Below are positions 46,068-54,621 of a stretch of 64,000 bases of DNA, piece by piece (positions within the stretch are counted from its first letter, which is position 1; each line of letters opens with the position of its first letter). Below the pieces are notes generated by a model, which ran no database searches, was not told the DNA's origin, and saw nothing but the letters and a program-made list of their open reading frames with translations. A program made the translations under genes and the position numbers. This stretch comes from UKL13-2 sp043756275 (lineage in GTDB: Bacteria; Pseudomonadota; Gammaproteobacteria; Burkholderiales; Usitatibacteraceae): NCBI GenBank assembly GCA_043756275.1, contig JAYURJ010000227.1, forward strand, positions 1-64,000, read 5' to 3'.

Positions 46068-47108
46068 ATGGACGAGCTCAATCTCAAACCTGTCACCTCG
46101 GCCACTACCTCCGGAATGGGGGTCATCGTGCTGGCGGTGGCGCTAGCGGGTCTCGCCATCGGCATCTGGGCGTGGTGGGATGCGCGCGATTCCGCACAGA
46201 CACTCACCCAAACCGTCGGCGTGAAACTAGCCGAACAGAGCAAGCTACAAACTCAAACCGCCGTGCTGGTGGAGCAAATGCAGAAGGAACTGCGCGAATC
46301 CCAAAGTCGCGTCGCGCAGTTGGAGGGCAAACTCGCCGAGTTTCAAGGACAGCGCGTGGCGCTCGAGGAAATGACCCGCGATCTGGCGCGCGCACCGGAT
46401 GACTGGTTGCTGGCCGAGATTGAGCAAACGCTCAATATTGCCAGCCGTGAACTGGTGCTTGCCGCCAACGTACGTGCGGCGTTGATTGCTTTGCAAACCG
46501 CCGATCAGCGTTTGGCGCGTGCCGATAAATTGCAGGTCGTGCAATTGCGCCGCGCCATTACGCAGGACATGGAACGTCTCAAGGCGCTGCCACTGGTCGA
46601 CACCGTCGGCATCAGCCTGAAGCTCGATAACTTGATGGTGCTCGCCGCGACGCTGCCCTTGTCGATCCCGGATGCGACGGCAGGCGGCGCGCCAGCGGCC
46701 CGCGATGCGCGCGCCACTGATGCGGGCGAGAACATGGCGCTGCGTTTTGGTCGGGACCTCTGGTTTGAAATGAAGCAACTGATCCGCATCCGTGAGCTCG
46801 ACAGCGGCGATGTCGCGCTGCTTTCCCCGCAACAGAGTTATTTCCTGCGCGAAAATTTGAAGTTGCGGTTGCTTTCAGCGCGCACTTCACTCATCGCGCG
46901 CGACGACGTGAACTACAAAGAAGACTTGAAGCTGGTGCGTGGCATGCTGACCAAATATTTCGATCCAAAGGCGAAGGTCAATACCAACGCGCTCGCGATG
47001 CTAAAGCAGTTGGCCGAAAATCCTGTGTCGATTGCGCCGCCTGACATCACCACCAGCCTGAATGCTGCGCGGGCAGCACGCGCCGCGCGTGAACGGCCGC
47101 AACGCTGA
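46068..47108 (+). CDS. hemX: HemX-type membrane protein (uroporphyrinogen-III C-methyltransferase-like family)
   Basis: A 346-residue bitopic protein. A short cytoplasmic N-terminus is followed by one TM helix (about 18-40) and a coiled coil (about 50-105, QSKLQTQTAVLVEQMQKEL). A helical HemX domain follows, with ITQDMERLKALPLVD, the DLWFEMKQLIRIRELDSGD region and the LLSPQQSYFLRENLKLRLL signature. Although often labelled a methyltransferase, the SAM-binding domain is absent; a scaffold role in heme synthesis is assumed in the literature. It lies between hemD and hemY. Confidence 0.9.
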   Translation: MDELNLKPVTSATTSGMGVIVLAVALAGLAIGIWAWWDARDSAQTLTQTVGVKLAEQSKLQTQTAVLVEQMQKELRESQSRVAQLEGKLAEFQGQRVALEEMTRDLARAPDDWLLAEIEQTLNIASRELVLAANVRAALIALQTADQRLARADKLQVVQLRRAITQDMERLKALPLVDTVGISLKLDNLMVLAATLPLSIPDATAGGAPAARDARATDAGENMALRFGRDLWFEMKQLIRIRELDSGDVALLSPQQSYFLRENLKLRLLSARTSLIARDDVNYKEDLKLVRGMLTKYFDPKAKVNTNALAMLKQLAENPVSIAPPDITTSLNAARAARAARERPQR

Positions 47109-47116
47109 ACGCTGAT

Positions 47117-48310
47117 ATGACCAGTCGCCCGATTCGCCTGGCCTTGTGGGTGCTAGCTCTTGCAGCGCTGGCGGTCGCGCTCGCCCTGGCTGGGCGTTAC
47201 GGCAGTGGCTACGCGGTGTTTGTGCTGCCGCCATGGCGCGCCGAATTGTCGATCATGCTGTTCGTGATTCTGCAATTGGTGTTATTTGCAGCGGCTTACT
47301 TGCTGGTTCAATTAGCCGTTAAAACATATCGGCTGCCGCGCCAGATCCGTAAAAACAAAATCGAGCATGAGCGGGCCAAATCACGCGACCTGCTCTTGGA
47401 AAGCATGCAGCTTCTATTTTCAGGCGAGTTCCGCGAAGCAGAAGCGCGCGCGCGCACGGCATTGCAGCACGACGACACACGCGACATGGCTGCCGCCATT
47501 GCAGCTTGGGCGGCATACGAGGGTGGTAATTCCGGCGCGGCGGTACCGTATCTGGACCACATCCGCAATGAAGGCTCGACACGCATGCGCGATGCATCGA
47601 AAGCCTACATGCTGCTGGCTGATGGCAAGGCCGAAGCGGCGCTGTCACTATTGAACAACCTTGCCGCGAGCGACCCGAAAAATCCGGGTGTGCTGAAGAT
47701 GAAAGTCGAAGCCGAAGTCGCCGGCAAGGCGTGGGAAGATGTGCTCGTCACACTGGCACCGCTAACGCGATCAGGCATGCTGCCAGAGGGCGCTGCGCAG
47801 CAAATCCGGCTGAATGCCGAACTCAATTTGATCAAATCAAAACCCGCGAATCCGGAAGCGATTACGGATGCGTGGAAAGCGTTTACCCGTGAATCGCGAT
47901 ATGACGCGCTGATGAGCGCGACCGTTGCCAAACGGCTGCTGACATTGGGCTGTGGCAATGAAGCCAAAGATGTCATTGAAGAAACGATTGAAGAGCGCGG
48001 TGCCGATGGCTGGGACAGCGGGCTCGTGGCTATTTATGCTGATTGCAAAACCGATTCGACGCTGGCGCAAATTGAACGCGCCGAACGCTGGCTGCGGCAA
48101 CACGCGCGCGATGCCGTGTTGCTGGCCACGCTGGGTAAGCTTTGCATGCGTCAGGCGCTGTGGGGCAAGGCGCAAAGCTATCTCGAAGCCAGTGTTGCTC
48201 TCGAGCCCACGCTGGATGCGCACATGACATTGGCGCGCTTGATGGAGCAGCTTGGGCGCAATGATGAAGCGATTCGTCACGTCAGGCGAAGTGCAGAACT
48301 TGCCAGATAA
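47117..48310 (+). CDS. hemY: HemY-type TPR membrane protein of heme biosynthesis
   Basis: A 397-residue protein with two N-terminal TM helices (about 5-25 and 38-65). Then comes a TPR-containing periplasmic or cytosolic domain with the HemY_N stretch and repeats such as SGEFREAEARARTALQHDD and DASKAYMLLADGKAEAALSL. This is the proteobacterial HemY, unrelated to the protoporphyrinogen oxidase of Bacillus with the same name. It acts with HemX in an as yet unclear step of porphyrin supply. It is the last gene of hemCDXY and is followed by a dispersed palindrome. Confidence 0.9.
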   Translation: MTSRPIRLALWVLALAALAVALALAGRYGSGYAVFVLPPWRAELSIMLFVILQLVLFAAAYLLVQLAVKTYRLPRQIRKNKIEHERAKSRDLLLESMQLLFSGEFREAEARARTALQHDDTRDMAAAIAAWAAYEGGNSGAAVPYLDHIRNEGSTRMRDASKAYMLLADGKAEAALSLLNNLAASDPKNPGVLKMKVEAEVAGKAWEDVLVTLAPLTRSGMLPEGAAQQIRLNAELNLIKSKPANPEAITDAWKAFTRESRYDALMSATVAKRLLTLGCGNEAKDVIEETIEERGADGWDSGLVAIYADCKTDSTLAQIERAERWLRQHARDAVLLATLGKLCMRQALWGKAQSYLEASVALEPTLDAHMTLARLMEQLGRNDEAIRHVRRSAELAR

Positions 48311-48319
48311 TATTGCTAA

Positions 48320-48378
48320 CACAAGCACTGGCGCGGCTTATGGCGGCATTTAGGCCTGAAAGCCTCACCATATGGCGT
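48320..48378. repeat. Dispersed palindromic repeat, copy 8
   Basis: The left arm CACAAGCACTGGCGCGGCTT (48320-48339) and right arm AGGCCTGAAAGCCTCACCAT (48352-48371) form an imperfect inverted repeat 10 bp after the hemY stop. The rest of the gap 48379-48681 carries nothing I can name apart from the protease ribosome site (GGGGGA). Confidence 0.6.
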
Positions 48379-48681
48379 TATATGTTAATTTGTGCTCGTA
48401 AAGTAGGTCTTGCAATTCTTATTGATGTCTGGCGCTATTTCCTCTCCTCGTGCCTAAGCTCCAATCTTGTTTCCGGTTCCTGCGCTAGAATATTCGTTGA
48501 TCGAAGCTTGGCGGCGCCAAGCCATTTCATGCATGGACACCTTCCAGACCGGCTCGGCCAACAACACGATGTATCGAGGCTAGCGACTTTTAACGGCACG
48601 CATCGTGCCAGAAAAAGAAATTGTTCTTGTATGCCCGTTTGTTTTTATTGAATATTCACACAGCGATCCTGGGGGAATGAA

Positions 48682-49485
48682 ATGAAGAAAATATCGAAAG
48701 CAATTTTGCTTGTAACCATGTTGATGTTGAGCGCTGTACGTATTGCCGGCGCAGTCACCGACGGCAGTCTGGACGGGAATGGCCATCCCCATGTTGGCCT
48801 GCTGATTTTTGATGTGGGTGGTTCCCCGGCCTTCCGATGTAGCGGTACGTTGCTTTCGCCCACCGTATTGCTGACGGCGGGACATTGTACCGATGGCGCC
48901 GACGGAGGTCGGGTATGGTTTGAAGCCGATGTTCAAACCAATCAGGTCGCGTTGGGTTATCCATTTGGTGGCGCGACCAGCGTCGAGTTTTGCGGGATTG
49001 CCACACATCCGCAATTCGGCGAAGGCTCCTTCGTGCTCCACGACGTCGGGGTTGTGACGCTTTGCACGCCGGTGGCAAGGGCTACTTACGGCGTACTTCC
49101 TTCTGTAAACCAGCTTGATGCGTTAGCTAGAAGACGCGGAGCGCAGGATGTCACCTTCACCGCAGTCGGTTATGGCGGTCAGAAGAGTTTCCCGGATGCG
49201 GCCTCGTTCCAAAACTCATTTTTGAAAATCCGCATGGTGGCGACACCGAAATTGAATCAGATCAACACCGGATTTACCGGCAATTTTTCATTGTTGCTAT
49301 CGAACAATGCCCATACCGGTGGCACCTGTTTTGGTGACTCGGGGGGGGCGAATTTTCTGGGTGGCAGCAACATTGTTGCCGCCGTGACGTCCTTCGGAAT
49401 CAACGGTAATTGCGCGGGAACCGGTGGTGTCTTCCGCCTGGATCGTCAAAACGTACTGGATTTCGTCAATTCGTTTCTCCATTAA
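48682..49485 (+). CDS. Secreted trypsin-like serine protease (S1 family)
   Basis: A 267-residue exported protease. The signal peptide is MKKISKAILLVTMLMLSAV up to about GAV (residue 25). The catalytic triad is visible as His in LLTAGHCTD, Asp in HDVGVVTLC and Ser in CFGDSGGANF. Six cysteines occur in the mature part, of which CSGT..GHC and TCFGDSGG..GNC match the usual S1 disulfides. The N-terminal VTDGSLDGNGHPHVGLL replaces the canonical IVGG activation site and keeps the propeptide-like Gly pattern, so zymogen processing is uncertain. It stands alone and ends in a strong hairpin. Confidence 0.9.
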   Translation: MKKISKAILLVTMLMLSAVRIAGAVTDGSLDGNGHPHVGLLIFDVGGSPAFRCSGTLLSPTVLLTAGHCTDGADGGRVWFEADVQTNQVALGYPFGGATSVEFCGIATHPQFGEGSFVLHDVGVVTLCTPVARATYGVLPSVNQLDALARRRGAQDVTFTAVGYGGQKSFPDAASFQNSFLKIRMVATPKLNQINTGFTGNFSLLLSNNAHTGGTCFGDSGGANFLGGSNIVAAVTSFGINGNCAGTGGVFRLDRQNVLDFVNSFLH

Positions 49486-49512
49486 CGAACAGTTTATTTG
49501 GCAGTAAAAACG

Positions 49513-49536
49513 GAGGGCTGCCTGCGGGCAGCCCTC
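49513..49536 (+). terminator. Terminator hairpin after the trypsin-like gene
   Basis: A perfect 10 bp stem GAGGGCTGCC / GGCAGCCCTC with a TGCG loop, 27 bp past the stop codon. The following tract TTCCATTT is only moderately T-rich. Confidence 0.75.
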
Positions 49537-49673
49537 TTCCATTTAGTAGGTTGGCAGGAACAGGTCTTTCAAAATCAGATATCCGCGTCGATGTTATATT
49601 GAAAGATCCCGTTGCCTTTGCTGAGGTTCCCCAGCAGTTATCTCACGGGATGAAGCCGGATCTGATGCCCGCT

Positions 49674-50357
49674 TCAAGGCATCGGCAGCGATGCAAACCA
49701 CGCCACGATATCGGGCCACCACGCTGCTTTGTAAATGAAGAATGTCGGCAACTGCATCAGCACAAAAGCGGCCAGCATCTTCGGGAATACGCGAACCGGC
49801 GAATTCCGGTCATTGATTGATAGCCAAAGCAGGATCGCGTCGACCAATGTATGGGTGATCATCTGCCCGGCACCAAAACCGACGCCAAAACGTACATCGA
49901 TAATGCGGGCGAATACCGGGTCGACCATCGTGAGCGCTGCGCACATCATGTAGCGCATATGCAGCGCCGGCGTGCGGCGGTGAACGATGGCGAGCGCGTA
50001 CGACAGCACGAAAAGGATCAATAGCGCCACGACGACATAGGCGAAATAAAGCGTCTCTTTGTTGTACTGGCCCGCAGCTTTCAAAAGCGCCCCGTGTTCC
50101 ACGACCAGCGCAGATATGACGATAAGCGGGGCCAATACATACGAAACCTTGCCAAGCGCCCGGTGCCAGATGCCGCGTCGGTCGCGAATCAGCCAGGCCT
50201 GTGCGATTAACAGCAGACACCAAGCGAACAGGAGCGCGCCATGCGCATGTACCCGCCACGAGGCCATCTCCCCCATGCGGGTGAAGTAGGTCGGTCAGAA
50301 ACCGATAATGGCTGCAAGCAGGAATGCGACGAAAAAGAAGACGGCATTACGTGCCAT
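49674..50357 (-). pseudogene. Membrane protein gene with in-frame TGA at codon 21
   Basis: On the minus strand an ATG at 50357, with AGAGGG 6-7 nt upstream, opens MARNAVFFFVAFLLAAIIGF, then TGA (50295-50297), then PTYFTR, and continues without a break for 200 more codons. The protein has about six hydrophobic helices, with HAHGALLFAWCLLL and IWHRALGKVSYVLAP as recognisable stretches of an uncharacterised bacterial membrane family. Relatives as I recall them carry F-W-P-x-Y-F at this point, so TGA most simply replaces TGG (Trp). The remaining frame from ATG 50276 has no ribosome site and lacks the first helix. Sequencing error, pseudogene or readthrough are all possible. Gene function is unknown. 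Confidence 0.7.
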
Positions 50358-50462
50358 GGTGTCCCTCTGTCATTGTTTGATGCCAATCTGAACGCAGCGA
50401 AAGAAGAATGCAAACATACTCTGATATTCAGAAAGAACGGGGTGGAAAATAGTGTCTGACCT

Positions 50463-50546
50463 TTACTCGATCGCGTCCGTGTCCCGATTGACGAGTGCTT
50501 GGGTTCGTTCGATTTCCAGCGCTCTGATGTATGTTGCTGTGGACAT
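50463..50546 (-). pseudogene. Truncated NTF2/SnoaL-like gene remnant
   Basis: A 27-codon frame with ATG at 50546 and TAA at 50463 encodes MSTATYIRALEIERTQALVN followed by RDTDAIE. This is the typical first helix of NTF2/SnoaL-like (DUF4440) proteins, normally about 120-150 residues, and here it stops abruptly. The junction is followed by GGTCAGACACTATTTTCC on the minus strand (50444-50461), which resembles ends of small mobile elements. The call rests on pattern memory of the family. Confidence 0.5.
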
Positions 50547-50604
50547 GGGTGGTTCGCTTGGATTTTCAGGGCAAGCGTCCGAAAGAAGCGCTAAAAAATA
50601 ATGA

Positions 50605-50669
50605 ACCCCAGCACTGGTGCGCCTTCACAGGCGCTATTGCTCCAAAGTCCGCGCCTGCGCTAAAGTATA
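50605..50669. repeat. Dispersed palindromic repeat, copy 9
   Basis: The left arm ACCCCAGCACTGGTGCGCCT (50605-50624) with TCACAGGCG and the right arm AAGTCCGCGCCTGCGCTAAA (50645-50664) form an imperfect palindrome. It lies about 27 bp past the pyk stop codon and could act as its 3' end structure. Confidence 0.65.
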
Positions 50670-50695
50670 TTTAAAATTATCCATATCGAGAATAC

Positions 50696-52135
50696 TCAAG
50701 CCCCCCGATGCTCCCCCAATTTCACAATCTTCATCGTATTCGTTCCGCCCGATTGCCCAATCGGCTCGCCCATCGTGATGACCACGATATCGCCTATCTG
50801 CGCCACACCATTGTCAAGCAACACTTGTTCAGCCGCAATCATCAATTTCTCGCGATCGTGGCCTTCGTAGGCGAGCGTGAACGGCCGTACATCGCGCATT
50901 AGCGCCGTCTTCGTGAGGGTGCCGTCTTCGGGTGTAAGTGCGTAGATCGGCACGCCGGAATTAAGGCGCGACATCCACAACGCGGTGGAGCCAGATTGTG
51001 TGAGCGCGGCGATGCATTTCACTTTCAGGTGATGCGCCGTGAAAAGTGCGGCCATCGCAATCGACTGGTCAACGCGCGTAAACACGCGATCAAGAAATTC
51101 GCGGTCAAGTTTACTTTCAGCACTTTTCTCAGCTTCTTTGCAGACGCGCACCATCGCTTCTACTGCTTCGACCGGATAAGCACCTGAAGCCGATTCGGCG
51201 GAAAGCATTACCGCATCAGTACCGTCGAGCACCGCGTTGGCTACGTCGGACACTTCCGCACGGGTTGGAATCGGTGACGTCACCATCGACTCCATCATCT
51301 GGGTGGCAGTGATGGTGAGCTTGTTCATTTCACGCGCCATGCGGATCATGCGTTTTTGCAGCGCAGGTACTGCCGCATCGCCCACTTCCACCGCCAGATC
51401 GCCGCGCGCAACCATGATGCCGTCGCAGGCTTTCATGATGTCGGTCAGCGCCTCGTTGGTCACCGCTTCCGAGCGCTCGATTTTTGCAATCAACAGCGCA
51501 TGGCCGCCCGCCGCACGCATCAGCTCGCGCGCCATGTACATATCTGCACCGTTCTTCGGAAACGACACCGCCAGAAAGTCTGCCCCAATGGCGACCGCGG
51601 TCTTGATGTCCTCCATGTCTTTGGACGTCAATGGCGGTGCGGTCAATCCGCCACCTTTGCGATTGATGCCCTTGTTGTTCGACAGCACGCCGCCAACTTG
51701 CACCTTGCATTCGATGCGGTTGCCGCGCACCGACATGACCTCGAAAACAATCAGGCCGTCGTTAAGTAACAGCACGTCTTTTGGTTTTACATCGCGCGCC
51801 AGCTCTTTGTAGTCGATGCCGACCTGCTTTTCGTCGCCCAGCGCGCAATCAGCATCGAGCACGAAGGTATCACCGGTTTTCAAGGTCACTTTGTTGTCCT
51901 TGAATTTGCCGACCCTGATTTTTGGCCCTTGCAGATCGGCAAGAATGCCGACAGTACGGCCAGCTTTTTTTGCCAGCGCACGAACCAGATTGGCGCGGGC
52001 AATGTGATCCTCCGCTTTGCCGTGCGAAAAATTCATGCGCACCACATCGACGCCAGCTTTGATGAGCCGTTCCAGCACCTCCGTCGACGACGAGGCAGGG
52101 CCGAGAGTGGCAACGATTTTGGTGGCGCGTGACAT
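50696..52135 (-). CDS. pyk: Pyruvate kinase
   Basis: A 479-residue glycolytic enzyme converting phosphoenolpyruvate and ADP to pyruvate and ATP. N-terminal RATKIVATLGPASSS, DVVRMNFSHG, the B-domain, the catalytic Lys region LLIAKIERSEAV and GIMVARGDLAVEVG are all present. The C-terminal allosteric domain has ALTQSGSTALWMSRLNSGVP. The start at 52135 fits the family. It is the last gene of the gap...pgk-pyk cluster, 63 bp after pgk. A palindromic repeat lies just past the stop. Confidence 0.97.
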   Translation of the reverse strand: MSRATKIVATLGPASSSTEVLERLIKAGVDVVRMNFSHGKAEDHIARANLVRALAKKAGRTVGILADLQGPKIRVGKFKDNKVTLKTGDTFVLDADCALGDEKQVGIDYKELARDVKPKDVLLLNDGLIVFEVMSVRGNRIECKVQVGGVLSNNKGINRKGGGLTAPPLTSKDMEDIKTAVAIGADFLAVSFPKNGADMYMARELMRAAGGHALLIAKIERSEAVTNEALTDIMKACDGIMVARGDLAVEVGDAAVPALQKRMIRMAREMNKLTITATQMMESMVTSPIPTRAEVSDVANAVLDGTDAVMLSAESASGAYPVEAVEAMVRVCKEAEKSAESKLDREFLDRVFTRVDQSIAMAALFTAHHLKVKCIAALTQSGSTALWMSRLNSGVPIYALTPEDGTLTKTALMRDVRPFTLAYEGHDREKLMIAAEQVLLDNGVAQIGDIVVITMGEPIGQSGGTNTMKIVKLGEHRGA

Positions 52136-52198
52136 GACAGGTTTCCTTTTTCTGCGGTCTATTCCGCGATTACGGCAGCGTGAACGCGCTAGCAGCGA

Positions 52199-53392
52199 TC
52201 AACGATTGTTTTCCAGCGCGGCACGCTGTTCCAGAATTTCAACTGCAGGCAAAATTTTCCCTTCGAGAAATTCAAGGAATGCGCCGCCGCCAGTGGAGAT
52301 GTACGACACTTGATCGCTGATGCCATATTTGGCGATGGCAGCCAGCGTATCGCCTCCACCCGCGATAGAGAATGCGTTTGAATCCGCGATCGCGCGCGCG
52401 ACGGTTTCAGTACCATGGCCAAACTGATCGAATTCGAATACGCCAAGCGGGCCATTCCAGACGATGGTGCCAGCGTCTTTCATGATGCCTGCCAGTGTTG
52501 CCGCCGTTTGTGGGCCGATATCGAAAATCATGTCGTCGTCTACAACATCTTCCGCGCGTTTGGTGATGGCCCGTGTGGCAGCGGAAAACTCTTTACCGCA
52601 GACGACGTCGACTGGAATCGGCACAGCGGCGCCGCGTGCAGCCATCATATCGATAATGGCCTTCGCTTCATTGATCAACGCGGGCTCCGCCAGTGATTTG
52701 CCAATCGGCAAACCCATTGCCAGCAAAAATGTATTGGCGATACCACCGCCAACGACTAGCTGATCAACTTTTTGGGCCAGTGATTTCAGGATTGTCAGTT
52801 TTGTCGATACCTTTGAACCTGCCACGATGGCGACCATCGGGCGCTTCGGCGTTTTGAGAGCTGCACCGAGTGCATCCAGTTCTGCCGCCAGCAAAGGGCC
52901 AGCGCAGGCAACGCGCGCGAATTTTGCGATGCCGTGCGTGGTTGCTTCTGCGCGGTGCGCGGTGCCGAATGCGTCGTTCGCATACACATCACACAACGCC
53001 GCCATTTTTTGTGCGAGCGCGTCGTCGTTTTTCTTCTCGCCCCTGTTGACGCGACAATTTTCTAGCAACACCAGATCACCCGGTGCAACAGTCACGCCGT
53101 CAAGCCAGTTCTCCAGCAGCGGTATTTCACGGCCCATCAGTTCGCTCATCCGCTTTGCAACGGGCGCGAGCGAATCATCAGGCTTGAATTCGCCCTCGGT
53201 CGGACGGCCCAAGTGCGATGTCACCATGACCGCAGCACCTTTATCGAGGGCGAATAGAATTGCCGGTATTGAGGCACGAATACGTGTGTCGTCGGTGATG
53301 TTGCCCGCATCATCCTGCGGCACGTTTAAGTCGGCGCGGATAAAGACGCGTTTATGCTGCAGGTCGAGATCGGTAAGCCGGTTAAATGCCAT
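52199..53392 (-). CDS. pgk: Phosphoglycerate kinase
   Basis: A 397-residue enzyme transferring phosphate from 1,3-bisphosphoglycerate to ADP. Signatures are KRVFIRADLNVPQ, the substrate loop MVTSHLGRPTEGEF, LLENCRVNRGEKKND, VAIVAGSKVSTKLTIL and the nucleotide loop SIAGGGDTLAAIAKYG, where the final G-T region is normal. It is 63 bp upstream of pyk and 56 bp downstream of the small lipoprotein gene. Length and motifs are standard. Confidence 0.97.
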   Translation of the reverse strand: MAFNRLTDLDLQHKRVFIRADLNVPQDDAGNITDDTRIRASIPAILFALDKGAAVMVTSHLGRPTEGEFKPDDSLAPVAKRMSELMGREIPLLENWLDGVTVAPGDLVLLENCRVNRGEKKNDDALAQKMAALCDVYANDAFGTAHRAEATTHGIAKFARVACAGPLLAAELDALGAALKTPKRPMVAIVAGSKVSTKLTILKSLAQKVDQLVVGGGIANTFLLAMGLPIGKSLAEPALINEAKAIIDMMAARGAAVPIPVDVVCGKEFSAATRAITKRAEDVVDDDMIFDIGPQTAATLAGIMKDAGTIVWNGPLGVFEFDQFGHGTETVARAIADSNAFSIAGGGDTLAAIAKYGISDQVSYISTGGGAFLEFLEGKILPAVEILEQRAALENNR

Positions 53393-53448
53393 CGTGATTC
53401 CATTACGCCATCATTGGCCCGGAAAATGTCCGGCGCACACTTGCCCGT

Positions 53449-53982
53449 TTATTTGCTGCGACATTCATCCATTTGCTGAAGGGCGGCTTGCAGCAGATCA
53501 GCCCCTTGCTGAATTTTCTGCGAGGTTGTGTCCGCCGTGACACCCGTCTCTTTCTGGAAGCTGCTGAGCGCATCGATTGTGGCCGTCATGGCCGATTGCA
53601 GCGTTATCCGTACCGCACCCATGCAGTCGTCGACTTCAATCGTATCCGCTTCACTTTTAAGCGCCTGGAGTTTCTTTAGCGGTGCTGCGATTTCGGAGCG
53701 GGGCGTACCGCTCGCTTCAGCCAACGCAGCGCGCCAGCGCGTGCTGACGGCGCGCAGCGCGTCCACGTTACGCTGCCTGAGTTCGTTGGCGCGCCCCTTT
53801 TGATAAGCCTCGTCAACAGCTGCTTTTTGCGACGCAAGACGACCGGCAATGGCGCGGTCATCAGCGCGTGCCGCCTCGGACGCGCTCTCGACGCGCACTT
53901 CACTTTTTGGCGGCACGTCTGGCTTACAGCCCAATAGCGTGGCGGCCAACAGCATGGTGACCAAGCAAGAAATGGATTTCAT
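53449..53982 (-). CDS. Small lipoprotein of unknown function
   Basis: A 177-residue lipoprotein. The start is the ATG at 53982 preceded by GGAGGT. The signal peptide MKSISCLVTMLLAATLLGC ends in the lipobox LLGC. The mature part is a long helix-rich, charged region (SEVRVESASEAARADDRAIA, QKGRANELRQRN) and a C-terminal segment with two cysteines (DDCMGAVRIT and QMDECRSK). No known domain is recognised. It lies between the DUF6356 gene and pgk, all on one strand, so it is embedded in the glycolytic operon without an obvious link to it. Confidence 0.8.
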   Translation of the reverse strand: MKSISCLVTMLLAATLLGCKPDVPPKSEVRVESASEAARADDRAIAGRLASQKAAVDEAYQKGRANELRQRNVDALRAVSTRWRAALAEASGTPRSEIAAPLKKLQALKSEADTIEVDDCMGAVRITLQSAMTATIDALSSFQKETGVTADTTSQKIQQGADLLQAALQQMDECRSK

Positions 53983-53992
53983 ATACCTCCCG

Positions 53993-54250
53993 TTACTGCA
54001 GATGATTGCTTGACGGGGTTCCGCCAGCGTTTGCGTCGGCAGCTTTCTTTCGCGCCAGTGTGTTTTTCCGCATTTGCAATTCGTCACAAAGTCTGCCTGC
54101 CGTGGTAACGAACAAAAACGGAAAAATCGCATGCACCAGCGCCGCCACGCCACCAAGGGTCATTGTGATGCCGAATCGAAGTGCGAACACCAAATGCTCG
54201 ACGTAAGTTTCATTCACACTTGTGGGGTGCGCCGTAAAGGGATTGGTCAT
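53993..54250 (-). CDS. DUF6356 family small membrane protein
   Basis: An 85-residue protein matching DUF6356. The N-terminal HPTSVNETYVEHLVFALRFG is followed by a hydrophobic segment (GGVAALVHAIFPFLFVTT) and a polar tail with LCDELQMRKNT. Family members are small inner-membrane proteins of unknown function. It is 10 bp downstream of the SMR transporter gene and 10 bp upstream of the lipoprotein gene, which makes co-transcription almost certain. Confidence 0.82.
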   Translation of the reverse strand: MTNPFTAHPTSVNETYVEHLVFALRFGITMTLGGVAALVHAIFPFLFVTTAGRLCDELQMRKNTLARKKAADANAGGTPSSNHLQ

Positions 54251-54260
54251 GCGGTCATCC

Positions 54261-54596
54261 TCACGCGGTTTCCGGCTCTGAAAATAATTTAAGCCCGATC
54301 ACGCCCAGAACGATCAGCGAAATACAGGCAATGCGCGCCACTGATTTTGATTCCCCAAATAAAATCACGCCACCAATGGCCGCGCCGACGGCACCGATGC
54401 CCACCCAAACCGCGTAGCCGGTACCCACCGGAATGGATTTAAGCGCGATCGACAATAACCACACACTGGCACACATTGCGCCAATCGTCATCACCGACGC
54501 AACCGGCTTGGTGAATCCCTCGGTGTATCTGAGGCCAAGCGCCCAGACGACTTCAAGGCAACCTGCGACGATAAGGCAAAGCCATGGCGTGGACAT
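54261..54596 (-). CDS. sugE: SMR family transporter, Gdx/SugE type
   Basis: A 111-residue four-helix small multidrug resistance protein. The pattern WLCLIVAGCLEVVWALGLRY (essential Glu at residue 15), TEGFTKP, LLSIALKSIPVGTGYAVWVG and IGGVILFGES is that of the SugE/Gdx subgroup. This group exports guanidinium in antiport with protons, unlike the EmrE-type drug exporters. Activity is inferred from the subfamily pattern. It lies 25 bp downstream of gap, with no room for a guanidine riboswitch, so it appears to be transcribed from the gap promoter. Confidence 0.88.
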   Translation of the reverse strand: MSTPWLCLIVAGCLEVVWALGLRYTEGFTKPVASVMTIGAMCASVWLLSIALKSIPVGTGYAVWVGIGAVGAAIGGVILFGESKSVARIACISLIVLGVIGLKLFSEPETA

Positions 54597-54621
54597 GTTT
54601 GATGAACTTAATGACTGCGAA

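Noticed and set aside
49674..50276. Intact 200-residue gene starting at 50276
   Set aside because: That ATG lacks a ribosome site and omits the first helix, while an upstream start with a good site reads into the same frame except for one TGA.
54597..54621. Guanidine riboswitch for the Gdx-type exporter
   Set aside because: The gap to gap is 25 bp, too short for any known class; no such structure is present.
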